Assembly (NCBI GenBank): GCA_013396525.1
Contig: VWYX01000011.1
Coordinates: 2,767,079-2,831,078, forward strand
Source: Chaetorhynchus papuensis
Lineage: Eukaryota > Chordata > Aves > Passeriformes > Rhipiduridae
Direction of reading: 5' to 3'
Length of the DNA: 64,000 nucleotides
The translations under genes were made by a program, and so were the position numbers. Position 1 is the first letter of the stretch, and each line of letters opens with the position of its first letter. Below the pieces are notes generated by a model. It had not been told where the DNA came from and made no database searches. It saw nothing but the letters and a program-made list of their open reading frames with translations. Positions 11,635-24,288 of this stretch are shown here, one piece after another.

Positions 11635-14600
11635 GTATGTATTAGTGTCATGATTGACCTGAAAGTTCCCTTTTTCCACATAAAAAGAAACAAGTTTAGG
11701 GATAAAATCCTTTTGTTAGTGTTTTGCAAGACGTGCAGTAGGAAAAAGTTACTATTTCCTGATGAATAATAATAATAAAATCTGTTTAATAGTATTAGGC
11801 CAGCCTGGGCAAGGCCCTGACCAACCAGGCTTGGAACCAGATGATCCTTAGGGTCCTTTCCAGTGGGAGCCCCTCTGATTCCATGGTCCTGGGCGGTTTT
11901 CTGGAAGGAATTACAGAATTTTAATTATACCATTAAAAGCAACAGGCCCTCCTGTGCCAGACGAAATCTTTTGTCTGCCTGCCTTGCCTTGAACGTTTGT
12001 TAAACAGTTCTGAAGAACCCTCTGGCTTCAAGCAGATGAATTTCCAGGAGTCCATAAAAGACCCAGTTACTCCATGGCATTGACAACTGCAATAAATTTG
12101 TTGCTTTCTATCAACACCTGTGACCAGCTGAAAGAGTTGCTGCGTCCATATCCCCGTTGGATATGTTTGTATAAATATCTGTATAAATATATATAAAATA
12201 CCTGTATTTCTACAAACACAAACCTGCAGAACGGCTGGAGGAGAGAGAGGTGTGAATTTCCATTAGGGCTGGAGCTGGTGTTGTGCTCCTGTCAGCAGCA
12301 CTCAACAGCTCTGATCTCAAATAGATCCAGGGACTGAGGGATGGAGTGGCTGTGGGGCCTCCCTTGGAAGGAAATCCCAGCATTTGCAGGAGTTCCTGAA
12401 CCCCCACTGGTGGCTGATGGTGGGACACTGAGTCACTGCCAGCCCTTGGAAATCACCTTCTGCCTGCTCTTCCGAAGCCCTCAGAAGTCTTTAGGCAAAT
12501 GAGTTCCTGTTTCCACTTCCCTTCGTCAGCCTAAGAGATTAAAATGATGCTGAGAGCCTCTGTAACGTGCTCAGGGTTTATCCCCAGCTCCACAGGAGCT
12601 ACGTTTGCTCTTGCTGGATTTTTAAGGCATTATGTACATTAAAATGCATTAAAGCAGAAATAGAGGCCTCTTAAAAGACTTTTTTTTTACTAAAAGGCTC
12701 TGATTTGAGCATAATTTGGCTTCAGAAGTGCCTTTTGAGTGATTTTTTTTTTTTAATTATTTTTTCAGTTGGGGAAGTAACAGAATATGATTTGTCCTAA
12801 TGAGATTTTGGTGGAGGATTTACAAAATGAAAGATATCAATGGCTTCTTCTGAAAAACTTCAGCCTATTGATTTCCTTTTTTTTATGCTAAATGGCGTGA
12901 AGTTCCAAAAATCTTTTCTTTCCAAAGAAAGATGAGGAGTTTTGGTAGAAGTGTGATGCATTAGTTAGTCTCATTGCAAGAACTGCAGTAGTAAAACATT
13001 GCCATTTACTGATCAGTAACAATAAAAAAATCTCTATAAATACATATTTGCTACTTTCTTTGAAGCAATAATAGCATGCAATATATATTTAAAATACAAA
13101 CATATCCATCTATTATGTCTTCAGACAAACCAAAACTTATCTATGGATACATTATGTGTGTGAATTTAGAGATATTGTGATATATGCATATAATATATAC
13201 ACCTATGTATGTGTATATTCCTCCCTACCCAGATATTGTCAGACAAAGTGAGAAATCACTCAGGTTTTGTGCAGGGAGAATATCTGGAGTGTGCTGCAGG
13301 GAAATGCACAATGGAAGCAGGCAAGGTGGAAGGATTAGGACAAAGGAAACTTCTGATGTTTGGGAATTCCATTCAGTTACCTGCTTAAAATCAGCAAAGA
13401 AATTGGCAAAATTGTGCATAATGACCTCGATTTAAAGACATTCCTCTGCTTTATTGCTGTAAATTCCGTAGTGTTTCACCCTGATCTTTCTAACTTGGAT
13501 CATTTCCCACGCTGATCCTTCCTTCTGACACACATTCCCTTTTATAACATCATCCCTGGCTTGTCTGGCCTGGTGTTTCTGGGTTGGGATCTCACTTTCC
13601 ATATCTGAGGCTCGTGGGTTGCTCTGAGTTGGGATTCCAGCTGGACTGAAACTGGGTGGGCCTTGCTTTTCCCTTTGGTCATTGGAAAGTGCCCTCATTT
13701 CCCAGCAGTCCCAGTATGGCCATGATCACTGGGCCACTGATTTGTGTTTCTGAGGAAAACACTGACTGTAGGAAGTTGAGAGAGTTTCCAAGTATTTAAT
13801 GCAACATTAATTAGCAAAAACTGCTTAATCAAACATCTCCAAATGGTGCTGTTTCTCTTCTGAAGGAACCAAGCTTCCTGAAGCTTGTTTGCTTATTCAG
13901 CTTTACCATCTGGGTTCATAAAAACCAGTGCTTGTCCTTATGGGTGCTGCTTCTGTCTTCTTTCTGGAGGCCTCTAACTGCATTCCTGGTGCTCAGGTGC
14001 TGAGTTTGTTTCTGATTTTGATATTGTTGAACTGTCCATTAAAGTGGAAGAAATGCAGCTGAACCTAAACTCTTCACTTGACTGAAGTTCTTTTTTCCTA
14101 TGGGTCAAATTAATTTTGGAGTTTTGCACTAATAATATTCTTAACCTTGACGTTAGGAATAGAAGATAGACTATCTTAAATAATATTTAAAGTGTATATC
14201 CTTATTTTTTTATGTAAATTCAGGTGTGTTAATTATTAAGATATTTTAATTGGATAATCACTTTGCCCATCAAATTTAATAAAAGTTGGAATGAGTTGCT
14301 TAAAATTTGTGTAGAAAAAACATACTTAGTAAATGATTAACTTATTCAAAGGGACCGATTAACTTAATGTTCAGCTGATATGTAAATGGAAATTAGGACT
14401 GCATTTTCATTTAGATGAAATGTTAAAATCAATTATATATTCTAATTAGTTATTGGAACTTTTTGAAGTTACATCCTGGGATCAAAAAAGGCACCACAAC
14501 TTCCTATAAAAGGAAGTTTGCGTTGCTCTTGAAGTAGAGGAAGGAAAGCAGATGAACAGAATCAGCTGTATAACATTAACTCACTAGGCAGAGTGAGTTA

Positions 14601-17082
14601 CCTGAACTCTAAATGTAAACCTTGTGGTCAGGAATTAATGTTTTTATGATTAAAACATAACAGCTGCAGCTTCAGTAAGGAACTGCATTTCCATTTCAGT
14701 GCCACTTGAACATTTTTAGTGCTATAAAAGCCTCAGTTTGACCAAATAGTTGTATAAACTTGCAGATTCTGTGACCCTTTTTTTCCTGTCTGACCAGTTC
14801 AGCTGTCATGAACAGTCCTGGCTGGGAGGCAGACAAAGTGGGGAGAATGGTACAAGTTTATTGCACCTCCATTGGTTTGGACTCATTCAGTCTTTTAAAT
14901 TGAATTTATTGGCTGTTTGTTTGGCCTCATTGTAATTTCGGGAGCTGCTGCAGAATGAATCTTCCTAGAACGTTGCTAGGGAAAAAAGGCAACTTTAATA
15001 GAACACAGGTAAGAGGCTAAGTTGTCTTAGTAAGTTGACAAATTTTTATTAGAGGAATGTCAGCTTTTTCTTAGCAAGTAAGGCAAATTTAATTGTGCTT
15101 TTTGCCTTTCTCCAGTAGCCTTTGATCCTTGTTTTAATACAGGGCTGGAGAATGGAATGATGATAATAAAGCATAAAGAACTTGATTAGGTAGAGAGTTC
15201 AGACAAGACCTTTATGAAAGCCCAGAAGGGGAAATAATGACATGCAGCCCAGCACTGAGAGTCAGCTGGAAAAGAAATCTCCATTTCCTCGCCTCTTTAA
15301 CTGTTTGCAGCAGAAGCCAATGCTTGCTGTTCATGCACCTGTTTGAATGTCTTATTTCTTACATGCCTTTGACACTAATTTTATTTAGAGCCATAAAGAA
15401 TTTGAGCTTTCCAAGTGAATGTGGGCTTTGCACCATACCTGATTGTAGGAGATTGCTCAAAGTTCAATGTGTTCACTCTTTCTCAGCCACTGAACACGTG
15501 GGCTTAGAAACAGGCACTCAGAAGGGGAAATCAGAGCAGGGTGGGGCTGGAGGAACTAAAATAACATTTGTGGCCTTCATCTACTGATACCTAAAGGGTG
15601 TTATGTGAATAAAAATGTTCTGGATTTTAAGGAAACAACCCACATGAAACAGCTCTTAGGAAAATATCAAGATAGTTTTAAGGTATTATGTAGGTCAGGG
15701 AATGAAATTAAAACTCACTGCTGGTTTGGTGGCCAAAAGCTAATAAATGATCAGTGTTCCATGACACTGTGCAGCATTAAAAGGAGAAAGGACAATTCTC
15801 TGAAGTATTGTAAGGAATTATTCTTCACAAATGTTTGTCACATTCTCCTGTGGGCTTATCCATGTTTTGTTGCACTCTGGTTTTGGGATCTAAAGCTTTT
15901 GACAACTTTTTTGTGCCATTTTGAGTAAAAACAGCAATTGGAGATTGTTCTACAAAAGTTAAAGCAAATTATGTGATTAATTTTAATTTCCATCTACTGC
16001 AGATTAGTGTAAGTAGATCCTTTCAAGGCAGATGTTTTCAGTATGATATTTCTCAAATACAGAATGATTAGAAGAATAATGTTTCGAGACTTCCAATGAT
16101 TTTGGCTTATAGAGGCTCAGAGAGAAATTTGTGACAATGGAGATTTATAAATAAAGATCACTAGTAATGCGGAGATGCTTCTTTTCTGATCCTTCCCTTT
16201 CCCTTGTTCCAGCCTGATCATAGGAATTGTTTGAGACCATCTGGAGTGCCTTCATGTTTATGTTCATTTTAGAATGAATTCATTGTTATTCAGGCCACTC
16301 AGGTCCTTCCTGTGAAAGTTACAGCTGCTGCTTCTGGTAGCTGTTGGGAGATAACACCAGTAGAAAAATCCTGGTTCCTCAAAGGACCATGGTAAAATTT
16401 TGGCCAATAGAGACAGGAGCACATTGAAATCTTTCTGTTTTGATAGTCAGGATCTGTGATTTGTCACACAGCAAAGCTTTTCTTGCTAAGTGCTTCAGAA
16501 ACACCACCAATGGTGAATCCATGGGGGAAGAAATACTTCTGTGCTCTGCTAAGAAAAATGAGATAGATTTGGAGCATAATCATTCTTGCAATTAAATTAA
16601 AAATTTTAAGTGGTTTAAAAATTCTCAGTACATATTTTTCTCCTAATTTAAATTTCTCTTGTGAATTGCAGTGTGCTAAGTGAGAGGAAATAGCTCTGAT
16701 CACTTGTGCAAAGTATGAAAGACACGGCCATGTTTTGTTACCTAGCCTAGTGAATTTGGTCTTGGGGATTTAAATTAATCAATCAGGATTGTAGATTATT
16801 TTCGGTATCTCTGTCATTTACCATGGTACAACATCATGATTTATAACCCCCCATCTTTTTATCAGAGCAGGAAGGAATTAGTCCTGTGCTCTCTTCTGCC
16901 AAATGTCTGAAACACGAAGGTGGTCGGACCCTGGGATGCCTGGAAGTACAAGACAGGCAATGAAAACACGCAGGAACTGTAGGCTTGCTGGCTGCACAGC
17001 ACTGGGGGGTTTTATATAAGCTTTTTTTTCTTAAATAAGCATTTGTTTTTTTCTGTTTGGCTGTAACGTTTGGTGCTTACAG
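11635..17082 (+). other. DIAPH2: Intron C-D (5448 bp, GT-AG)
   Basis: Donor GTATGT at 11635; acceptor TTACAG ending 17082. It holds a CR1 3' fragment (11796-11890), short TA-rich tracts around 12168-12200 and 13080-13205, and AT-rich sequence at 14100-14460. Open frames at 15237-15928 look like chance. No further element was recognised. Confidence 0.8.
11796..11890 (+). mobile_element. CR1 LINE 3'-end fragment (plus strand)
   Basis: The order CCAGCCTGGGCAAGG, then GGAACCAGATGATCCTTAGGG, then TCCTTTCCAGTGGGAGCC and a degenerate GATTCCATGG tail follows the 3' untranslated end of avian chicken-repeat-1 (CR1) elements. It is strongly truncated at the 5' side, as is usual, and diverged, so probably old. 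The octamer tail is damaged. Confidence 0.75.
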
Positions 17083-17322
17083 ATGAGCTCGGTGAAAATG
17101 CTGCGGGCGCGGCTCAACGGGATCCTGTTCCGGCTCATGTTCGAGGAGCACGTGAACAACATCAAACCTGACATCATGGCAGTGACTCTGGCCTGTGAGG
17201 AGCTCAAGAAGAGCGAGAGCTTCAGCAAGCTCCTGGAGTTGGTGCTGTTCCTTGGGAACTACATGAACTCTGGCTCCAGAAACGCACAGTCCCTTGGCTT
17301 CAACATCAGCTTTCTCTGCAAG
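17083..17322 (+). CDS. DIAPH2: DIAPH2 exon D: FH2 core with G-N-Y-M-N motif
   Basis: This is the largest exon in the window: 240 nt, 80 codons, phase 0 at both ends, acceptor TTACAG, donor GTAAGC. It opens M-S-S-V-K-M-L and includes F-E-E-H-V-N-N-I-K-P-D-I, A-C-E-E-L-K-K-S-E-S-F-S-K-L-L-E-L and the FH2 hallmark L-G-N-Y-M-N-S-G-S-R-N-A-Q-S-L-G-F. The M-S-S-V-K-M-L and N-S-G-S-R-N-A-Q-S-L-G-F strings single out DIAPH2. The first ATG is internal, following G-V-V of exon C, and is not a translation start. It covers the coiled-coil part and the G-N-Y-M-N signature of the lasso-binding region. GC at third positions is much higher than in exons A to C. Confidence 0.97.
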
Positions 17323-20300
17323 GTAAGCTGTGACCATAAAACCCCCAGGTGCAGCTCCGTGAAATTCGGGACACAGGAGAAAGTACCCAGAGCAGGGAAC
17401 AGCACTCAATCAGTGTCATTTACTGACTGCCCCTCTGTGTTCAGTAATGGACAGGGAAGTCCAGAGGAGCATTCCCAGGGTGGTCCCTGCTCCAGCTGTC
17501 TTGGTGCAGCGGGGATTTCAGGCAGTTTCATTGTAAGTTTGTTCTGGAGTGCAGAGTAGAACAAATGTTTTCAGTCTCAGTTTGTTTACTTACCTTGTCA
17601 ATAGAACCTGCACAGTCTGTGTGTGTCAAATACCTCGTTACTCCTCTGTCTTTGCATCTTCCACCCAGCTGTCCTCCAAGCACAGCCACAGAAATAAGGA
17701 GCTGTGTTAAGGGTGAACACGGTTTAACCTTTAACCAAAGCTGGACTTCAGTTGTGGCAGCAAAATGTGGGATTCACCAAGAACTCCAGAGTCTAGAGCA
17801 GGCAGATATTAGTGTGCAGTGCTTGTTTGTGTATGAGGTAAAATAAATGTGTGTAAGGCACTGATCCACACTCCACTGTCTCAGTTCAAAAAGTGCATTT
17901 GAAAGTATCTTTATTTTAAAGACATGCAGTGATTGTAAATGGATCAAAAAAAAAAAAAAAGCATAAAACTTGCAGAGACTTTTCTTCTGGTCTAATCAGA
18001 GGATCCAGATTTCAGGTCCTGTTTTTGGGCACCATGAGATGTGGTGCAAACCTCAAGGAGGTTTCACCTTGGGGGAAAACCATATTTCAACCACAGCAAG
18101 TGTGATCTGGCACATTTCAGCAGAGAAAGACTCTGCTTGCTGTGGTTTAATGCAAAGGTGTTGCCAACTTCTGATAAAGTAAAAATCATCACCTGAGAAA
18201 CATTCTCATTCTTTAATAACTTTATTAAAAGAGAAGCCAAGTTGAAGGATTTTTTTCATAGATCTGCTGCATTTTCTTTGTGGTAGTAGCAGAATCTAAA
18301 GGGAGATGGAAGTTTGAAGTAGGACAGTGGTTAGCAGGTGGGAGGGGCAGTGATGAGGGTGCAGGAGTGGTGCTGGAGCAGAGCAGGGTTGTGGGCAGGA
18401 GTTCTGCCCTCCAGCTGATGGATTTATGAGCTGCTGTCAGCAGAGCTCACCTGTTCACACGGCTGATGCAGACTGACTTGTCCTGCACACTGCTCTCTGT
18501 TGAGCTGAATCATTGCTGAGGCAAAGTTACCTGTGCCTACAGCTAAATTCCTCTGGAAATAATGCTGACAGACATCTATGTCTGTTTAATTAATTTAATT
18601 CAGCATCGCCCTCAGAAACAAAATCCGTTTGTTAACTTTTTAAAATTTGTTTTCAAGGTAGATATTTCAGAGGGAAGTGTCCTTTTCTGCTTTGCTTTTT
18701 TTCTTTCACCCCCTCCCCGTGAGATTTTGAGAAAAATACTCAAAAACGTTTTTTGTAATGAAATCAAATGTTGGCTGTGCTGTTGCATTTAGGTAACCAG
18801 GTATATTTTGTGATAAGGTCATGGCTAAAAATAATCACAGACACTGATGGTGATTGAAACAAAAAAGATCTTGCCAAGATCCAGGCATGAAATTGTGTCA
18901 TTAATATCTCCATGTATTGATTGAACCTTGTGAATTATCACTGCTGAGTTCCAAACTCAGAGCATGTCAGGAATTTTTGGAAATGTGGATCAGGTTCTCT
19001 GCACAGTGTGACATGTGCATTGCTTGCAACTGAACTTCAGTGTTTATTTTTCATGTTAAAAGATTTTTTTTTGCTATTTAAAGTAATTGGTTTATGTATT
19101 TGCCATTCTAATTTGAATTAGATCAGTATAATAATGTGCTTTTGCAAGACTTGTTTTCTTTTCTCAGATATTTTTGCACCTGTACTTATCCTTTAGTACC
19201 ATATGGAGAGAGGCAGCCCTCCACTCCACTGGTGTTTCATTTTAGAAATGAGGTGCTTACATAGTATTTTCAGCACTTTTTAAACGACTGTTAGTCATCC
19301 AAATTATATTTGGGTAGTGGCTGTCTCTGTGCATTGATCATTTTCAAGTGATAATTGAATTTGGTTCCTCTGTTTAAAAGCTTTCAAATTCTGCCCTCCC
19401 GTTTCTACCCAGAAGAGTAAGATGACTTTATTGGCTTTGTTTCTGAATTAACACTGTGGTTTTTAACTGTTGTGAGGAGTATAAAATACTGAACTCTATC
19501 AGGTGGGCACATCTCTTACAAGCACCAGCTTTAATATCTATTTACAGCCACCCACCAGCTTTTTTCATTATTCAGACAGTCTCAGGATTTATGATTGTTG
19601 GTCACTAACTGGCCCTCACTGAGAAAATGAAAACCTGTGCATGTGGAAGCATGGCAGGGGGTCCTGTTCACCGACATCTTGCCTGGAATTAACATTTCTA
19701 ATTTATATTTCTTGGCTGAAGAAGGCTCTGATAGAAATAAGTGACATCTAACAGCAAGAGCAAGGTCTCCGCAGCAGTGTCGTGTGCTTTACCTGTGGGT
19801 GTTTTGTGGGGCATTTGGATGCTACTAAACTTTTAAACCTGTGTGAATATTGAAAGTTTTTAAATTTTAAAAATATTGTGTGTGATAGCAAATTGAGAAG
19901 GCACTGCACCCATGCTAGAGGTTTTCCTTGGATAATTTTGAGGTGTCTTTGGTTTTTGCTCCTAAGGAATGTATTTCAGTCTTCAAGCTTCTCTAGCAGA
20001 ATTTGGGAGCCTTCATTTTGTGTTTTGAGATAACTCCTTTTTTAGACCACTGACTATCATCCAGTGGACCTTCTACCCACGATAAGAGAATTTTGTATTT
20101 TTTTTTTTGAGCCAGCTGTCAGCAAGGAAGAAGATGTCTGTGTACACATTTCTGTGTGCAGAATACACACACTTCATGATGAGGAATCCTAATGTGATGA
20201 ATTCACTTTTCAATAAAACCAGAGTTTTGTATTGATTTTTTTTTTTGCTTGTTTCTTGAACAATCTTAAAATTAATTGTCTGTTTGCTAGATGTAGTACT

Positions 20301-23300
20301 TACATTATGCAGCCTGAAAAAAAAGAGAAGTAAAAAGGCAAGTATTGATCTGGGATGAATGTTTGGTTTTGGAAAATAAATGTTTTTACATCAGAGCTGG
20401 TCATTTCGTACATAGAAATCTGGTTTTGTTACAACTTCTGTTAAAACATGGTAAAGAAAATAAAAGCAAGCACAACTCCAGCCTGGCTGGTCTGAGCTAG
20501 GAGGCTAATGACTGAATAGTAATTGCAAATCCTTAAAAACAGATTATCTCTCTGGATGTTATATTGCAGCCTATGATGTTATTGAAGATAGAAATGATTT
20601 GTAAACAACCTGTGGCAGAAGGCAGAGAACTTAATTTTGTTCAAATAAGAGACATCACCAGCAGAATTCATGGGATGTATCAGGCCTGGCAAGGGAGGGC
20701 AGCTATTCCCATGCATGCACCAGAGCATCTTCATTGCCCGAGCATGAAATGCTCTGTAAAAATAGAAATATGGCAGGAGAAGTGCTCGGGCTGAGGGAGC
20801 TGCTGCAGTAATTCACCCCAGGTAAATCTTTTGCTGTGTTTGTTTAAGATGTACAAAGGATCCAGCTGCTTTTGGAGCCCCCTCAGGAGTTCCAAATTCT
20901 GCTCCATGGGAATGGAGCTGAGAGGAGGGAGGTTTGCTGTAGGAATGTGTAGGTACAGCTGCTGGTCCTGTGGTGCTGAATTGAAGTGGAGACCAAGACC
21001 TGAGTTTCAATAAAGCTTTTGCAGCATCCTGGCTGGATCAGTGTGTTTCACCTGTGAAGTGCTGTTACATTACTTTTGTTCATGGTGCAAATAGCACAAG
21101 ACAAGCTGTTGATCCAGTCTGAGGATTACTGATGAGGGCACATTTACTGTCCAGCAGCCCTTGTTCTGGTAAGGAGGAAGGATCTCTAGGGTAGGAGAAG
21201 GTCTATAATCTCATAAAAATCCACAGAGAGGATTTGTATAGCAATAACAAAGTGTCACTGTGGTGATGGTTCACACAGAAACTTTTCCTTGCATTGGCTG
21301 TGGTGTTGAACCCTCACCCCTCAAACTGCACCCAGCAGCACTTGGGGTGAACCCAAACCCCTCCTGGCAGGGGTTGTGGTGTGACTGGCATGGTTTGAAT
21401 GCTTCACTCTGCAAAAGGGAGAGTTTTGTTCTGCTGGTGTTCTTCTGGCTCACAGAATTCAGCACCTTGCTCTGTGTCTGCCTTGATTTGAGTGGCCGTG
21501 CTGTGTTGTGCTCTGTGTGCCTTGGCCTTTAATCCTTTCCTGGATTTCATGGTATTGACCCTCCAATGGATGCTTCAGCATTCAGCTGGAGCTGCTTGCT
21601 GTAGCCCACACCGATCTACCATTTTATTTAATTTCTTTCTAAACTAAATGTGTTATTTCCAAATTCTGTCTCTCGGGTGAAGAAAGGCCATAGACTCAAA
21701 ACCTGTGTTTTAAAATTTTAACACCACAGTGTTAAAAATTTATCCTGAATTACAGAATGATAGAATATCCTGAGTTGGAGGGGACCCATGAGGTTCATCA
21801 AAGTCCAGCTCCTGGTCTTGTAAGCACAACTTAATGGGCCCCTTTTCCTTTTCATCCACTTGGCTGTGGTGTGTTGAGCAGCAGAAATCAGGCTAAGCCA
21901 TTAGGTTCTTTACAAGCCAAGGAATATTATATCTGTTAGGCAAAATTCTTGCAAGTAAAAAGCTGAATATAAAAAGTATTGCATTAAAATAATGAGCTGG
22001 TTATTGAAAGTGAGTATTTATGGAATCCAAGTACAGTGTGGGAATATGGAGACTGAAGAGACACAGCCGTGGTGTCACCTGGCCAGTTCCTACCTTTCAT
22101 TTCTAGTTTTGTATTTTAATAGGATGTGCTAAACTACGCTCAGACAGTTTATTTTTCATTATATGAGTAGGCTTAGGACTTGATTTTTAAATTACAGATA
22201 TTGATTGTAAATATCAAGCAGACCTATCTGTATCCATGGTGTTAAAAATAAGGATGATTATAGCAGAGACTTTTTTATGATTGGGCCAAAGAAGTGAATT
22301 TGATACATTTGTTCAAAATCTGAATAAATGTTTGCTACAAGGTGCTGAGTCTTGTTATGATGTTGCTGTTGGTGGCAAAACATGTTTCCGTTGTAATTTG
22401 AAAGCAAAATAATTTTGTCCATTTAGAAAAAACCTGCTTTATCCACTTGATGATGTCAGAGAGATCAAAGACTGCAAATCCCACTACTGTTGTTCACAGA
22501 CAAATTGAAATGCAATTTCTTTTTTCCATGCAGATGTTTAGCCACTAAATCTATGATTTTTTTTTTCAAGTCAGAAGAACTTGTGTGTATGTAACACATG
22601 AAAGCCCTTTAACTGCATACCATTACTGAGCATTGTTTAGTCTGTAATCGCTGAATTGGTATGAATTAAATTGCTTTCTTAATTGCCTAAATACCTTATA
22701 TTTTTAAAAGCCTGTTTTTCCACTGCACTCATTTATTCTTAACAGGGTAATCCTTAAAGCTGAAAGGCCTCTATTAAATTGAACATCGATGGCAAGCCTG
22801 TCATGAGGATTATAGAATTAGAACTTCAAGTGATTTAGAGAATGAGAAAACAAACAGGAGGTTTTACACACGCATTTATGTATTCTTCTTAAATAAATCC
22901 TTTATTTCATTTGTTGTGTATGTTGCAGCTTACTTCTGTGTAAGAACTGTGCTGGATGAGTAAGGGAAATGCTGTTAAAACAATTCTTTCCAGATGTATT
23001 ACTAATTCTCTGTGTCACGTGAAGTGTCCTCATCTCAAACTCTTACCTACACCTACTCTGTCTGCTGCCTTTGTGAGCAAGAGGAAATCTCTGCTTCTGC
23101 TGGGTCTTCCATCAACTCACACATTCCTTCTTTACATCTGCACAAAAATGGGCAAACTAAGAAATTTGGTCTTAAATTTGTTCTCTCATTCTCTTAAATT
23201 CACGATGTTCCTTTGCCTGGACACGTGCACTCTGCCATGGAATTTAGCCTCGGGCTGATTGGAAACGTGCCACAGGTCCTATATTCTAACAATTATTTCA

Positions 23301-24158
23301 GATTTTTTTTTCTTTTTTTTAACTAAAAAACCCTCATTTCAGCAGTTCATGAGCTCAGGCTAACAGAGAACAGAGTCTTGTCACTCCCAAGAATACTGAT
23401 TTATTGCAGACCACTAAAAAGTACCTCTGCAATTGAAAGAACAGCAAAAATGTACAGTTACCTGTTACTTCACATTGTGCAGAGTTTTCCTGCAGTTTTT
23501 CATAAACACAACTGGATGTATTAAATTTCCTTTACCCAGTCAGGATTACCTTTGCATTTTTTGTTGCCATTCTGTATTCCAGTAAGGCAGGGTGCATTTT
23601 TTTTGTGTCTCTATAGAATTGGTCTCCAAATCTTTAGCCTAAAGCAGCATGGTTTAGATTTTGCTTCAAGAAAAAATTATGGATTTACAACAAGGAGTTA
23701 GTTTAACTTAACTGGTCAAAACATAAGTTTGGACTGTTAGGACAATGTCCAGCTGTGGAGCATTGCAGAAATTTGCATTTGTGGCATTGAAGGAATGTTC
23801 TGAATTCTTTTCTGTTTAATCTCTGTTCACACCTATGTTTTATCTGGGGGGATTCTGAACTGGCAATGCTAAAATCTCAGAACTTCATGGACTGTCCTCA
23901 GGTTTTGTTCTCATCAAATCATTCTTCTTCTAAATCTAATCTAATCATCTTCTAATCATTCTTCTTTTAAAATACTTCATAAGGTAGATTCCTTTTGTAG
24001 TCCTAAACTATGAAGAATTCAAGAAATTTCATTTTTAAAATAATCTGTTTATTTGCAGGCAGCCCGTGTAGGTAACATTTTGCTAATGAGTGGGCATCTA
24101 CAATATTCACTTTATTGAAACTTTTTTCTCTTTGTTTTCTCCTGTGTTCACTTTTTAG
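17323..24158 (+). other. DIAPH2: Intron D-E (6836 bp, GT-AG)
   Basis: Donor GTAAGC at 17323; acceptor TTTTAG ending 24158. It holds a minus-strand CR1 fragment (21751-21820) and several A or T runs (for example 17947-17960). Open frames, including the 158-codon one that runs on from exon D to 17559, are intron read-through or chance. Confidence 0.8.
21751..21820 (-). mobile_element. CR1 LINE 3'-end fragment (minus strand)
   Basis: ACAGAATGATAGAATATCC, then TGAGTTGGAGGGGACCCATG and TTCATCAAAGTCCAGCTCCTGG form the reverse complement of the avian CR1 3' end. CR1 normally reads here as octamer repeats, then a GGTTGGAAGGGACC-like stretch, then GTCCAACTCC. The fragment is only about 70 bp and moderately diverged. 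Confidence 0.8.
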
Positions 24159-24288
24159 ATTCGAGATACAAAATCATCAGATCAGAAAACGACCCTGTTG
24201 CATTTTCTGGCAGAAATCTGTGAGGAGAATTACCGGGACATCTTAAAATTTCCAGATGAGTTGCAGCACGTGGAGAGTGCAAGTAAAG
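24159..24288 (+). CDS. DIAPH2: DIAPH2 exon E: FH2 with actin-contact lysine
   Basis: The exon is 130 nt between acceptor TTTTAG and donor GTAAGC: 43 codons plus one base (G) of a valine codon finished in exon F. The peptide reads I-R-D-T-K-S-S-D-Q-K-T-T-L-L-H-F-L-A-E-I, then C-E-E-N-Y-R-D-I-L-K-F-P-D-E-L-Q-H-V-E-S-A-S-K. The D-T-K-x-x-D-Q-K-x-T-L-L-H-F block is one of the best conserved in metazoan diaphanous formins. The lysine of R-D-T-K (codon 24171-24173) falls at mouse mDia1 K994 (Bni1 K1601), needed for barbed-end binding, when residues are counted from the exon B isoleucine. C-E-E-x-Y-R-D-I-L-K-F-P favours DIAPH2 over its paralogs. Confidence 0.97.

Noticed and set aside
17077..17409. 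Minus-strand open frame opposite exon D
   Set aside because: It is a shadow of the GC-rich exon; the plus-strand translation matches DIAPH2 along its whole length.
17083..17559. A 158-codon open frame starting with ATG at exon D
   Set aside because: The ATG is an internal FH2 methionine directly after a splice acceptor. The part after 17322 is intron read-through past a clear GTAAGC donor.
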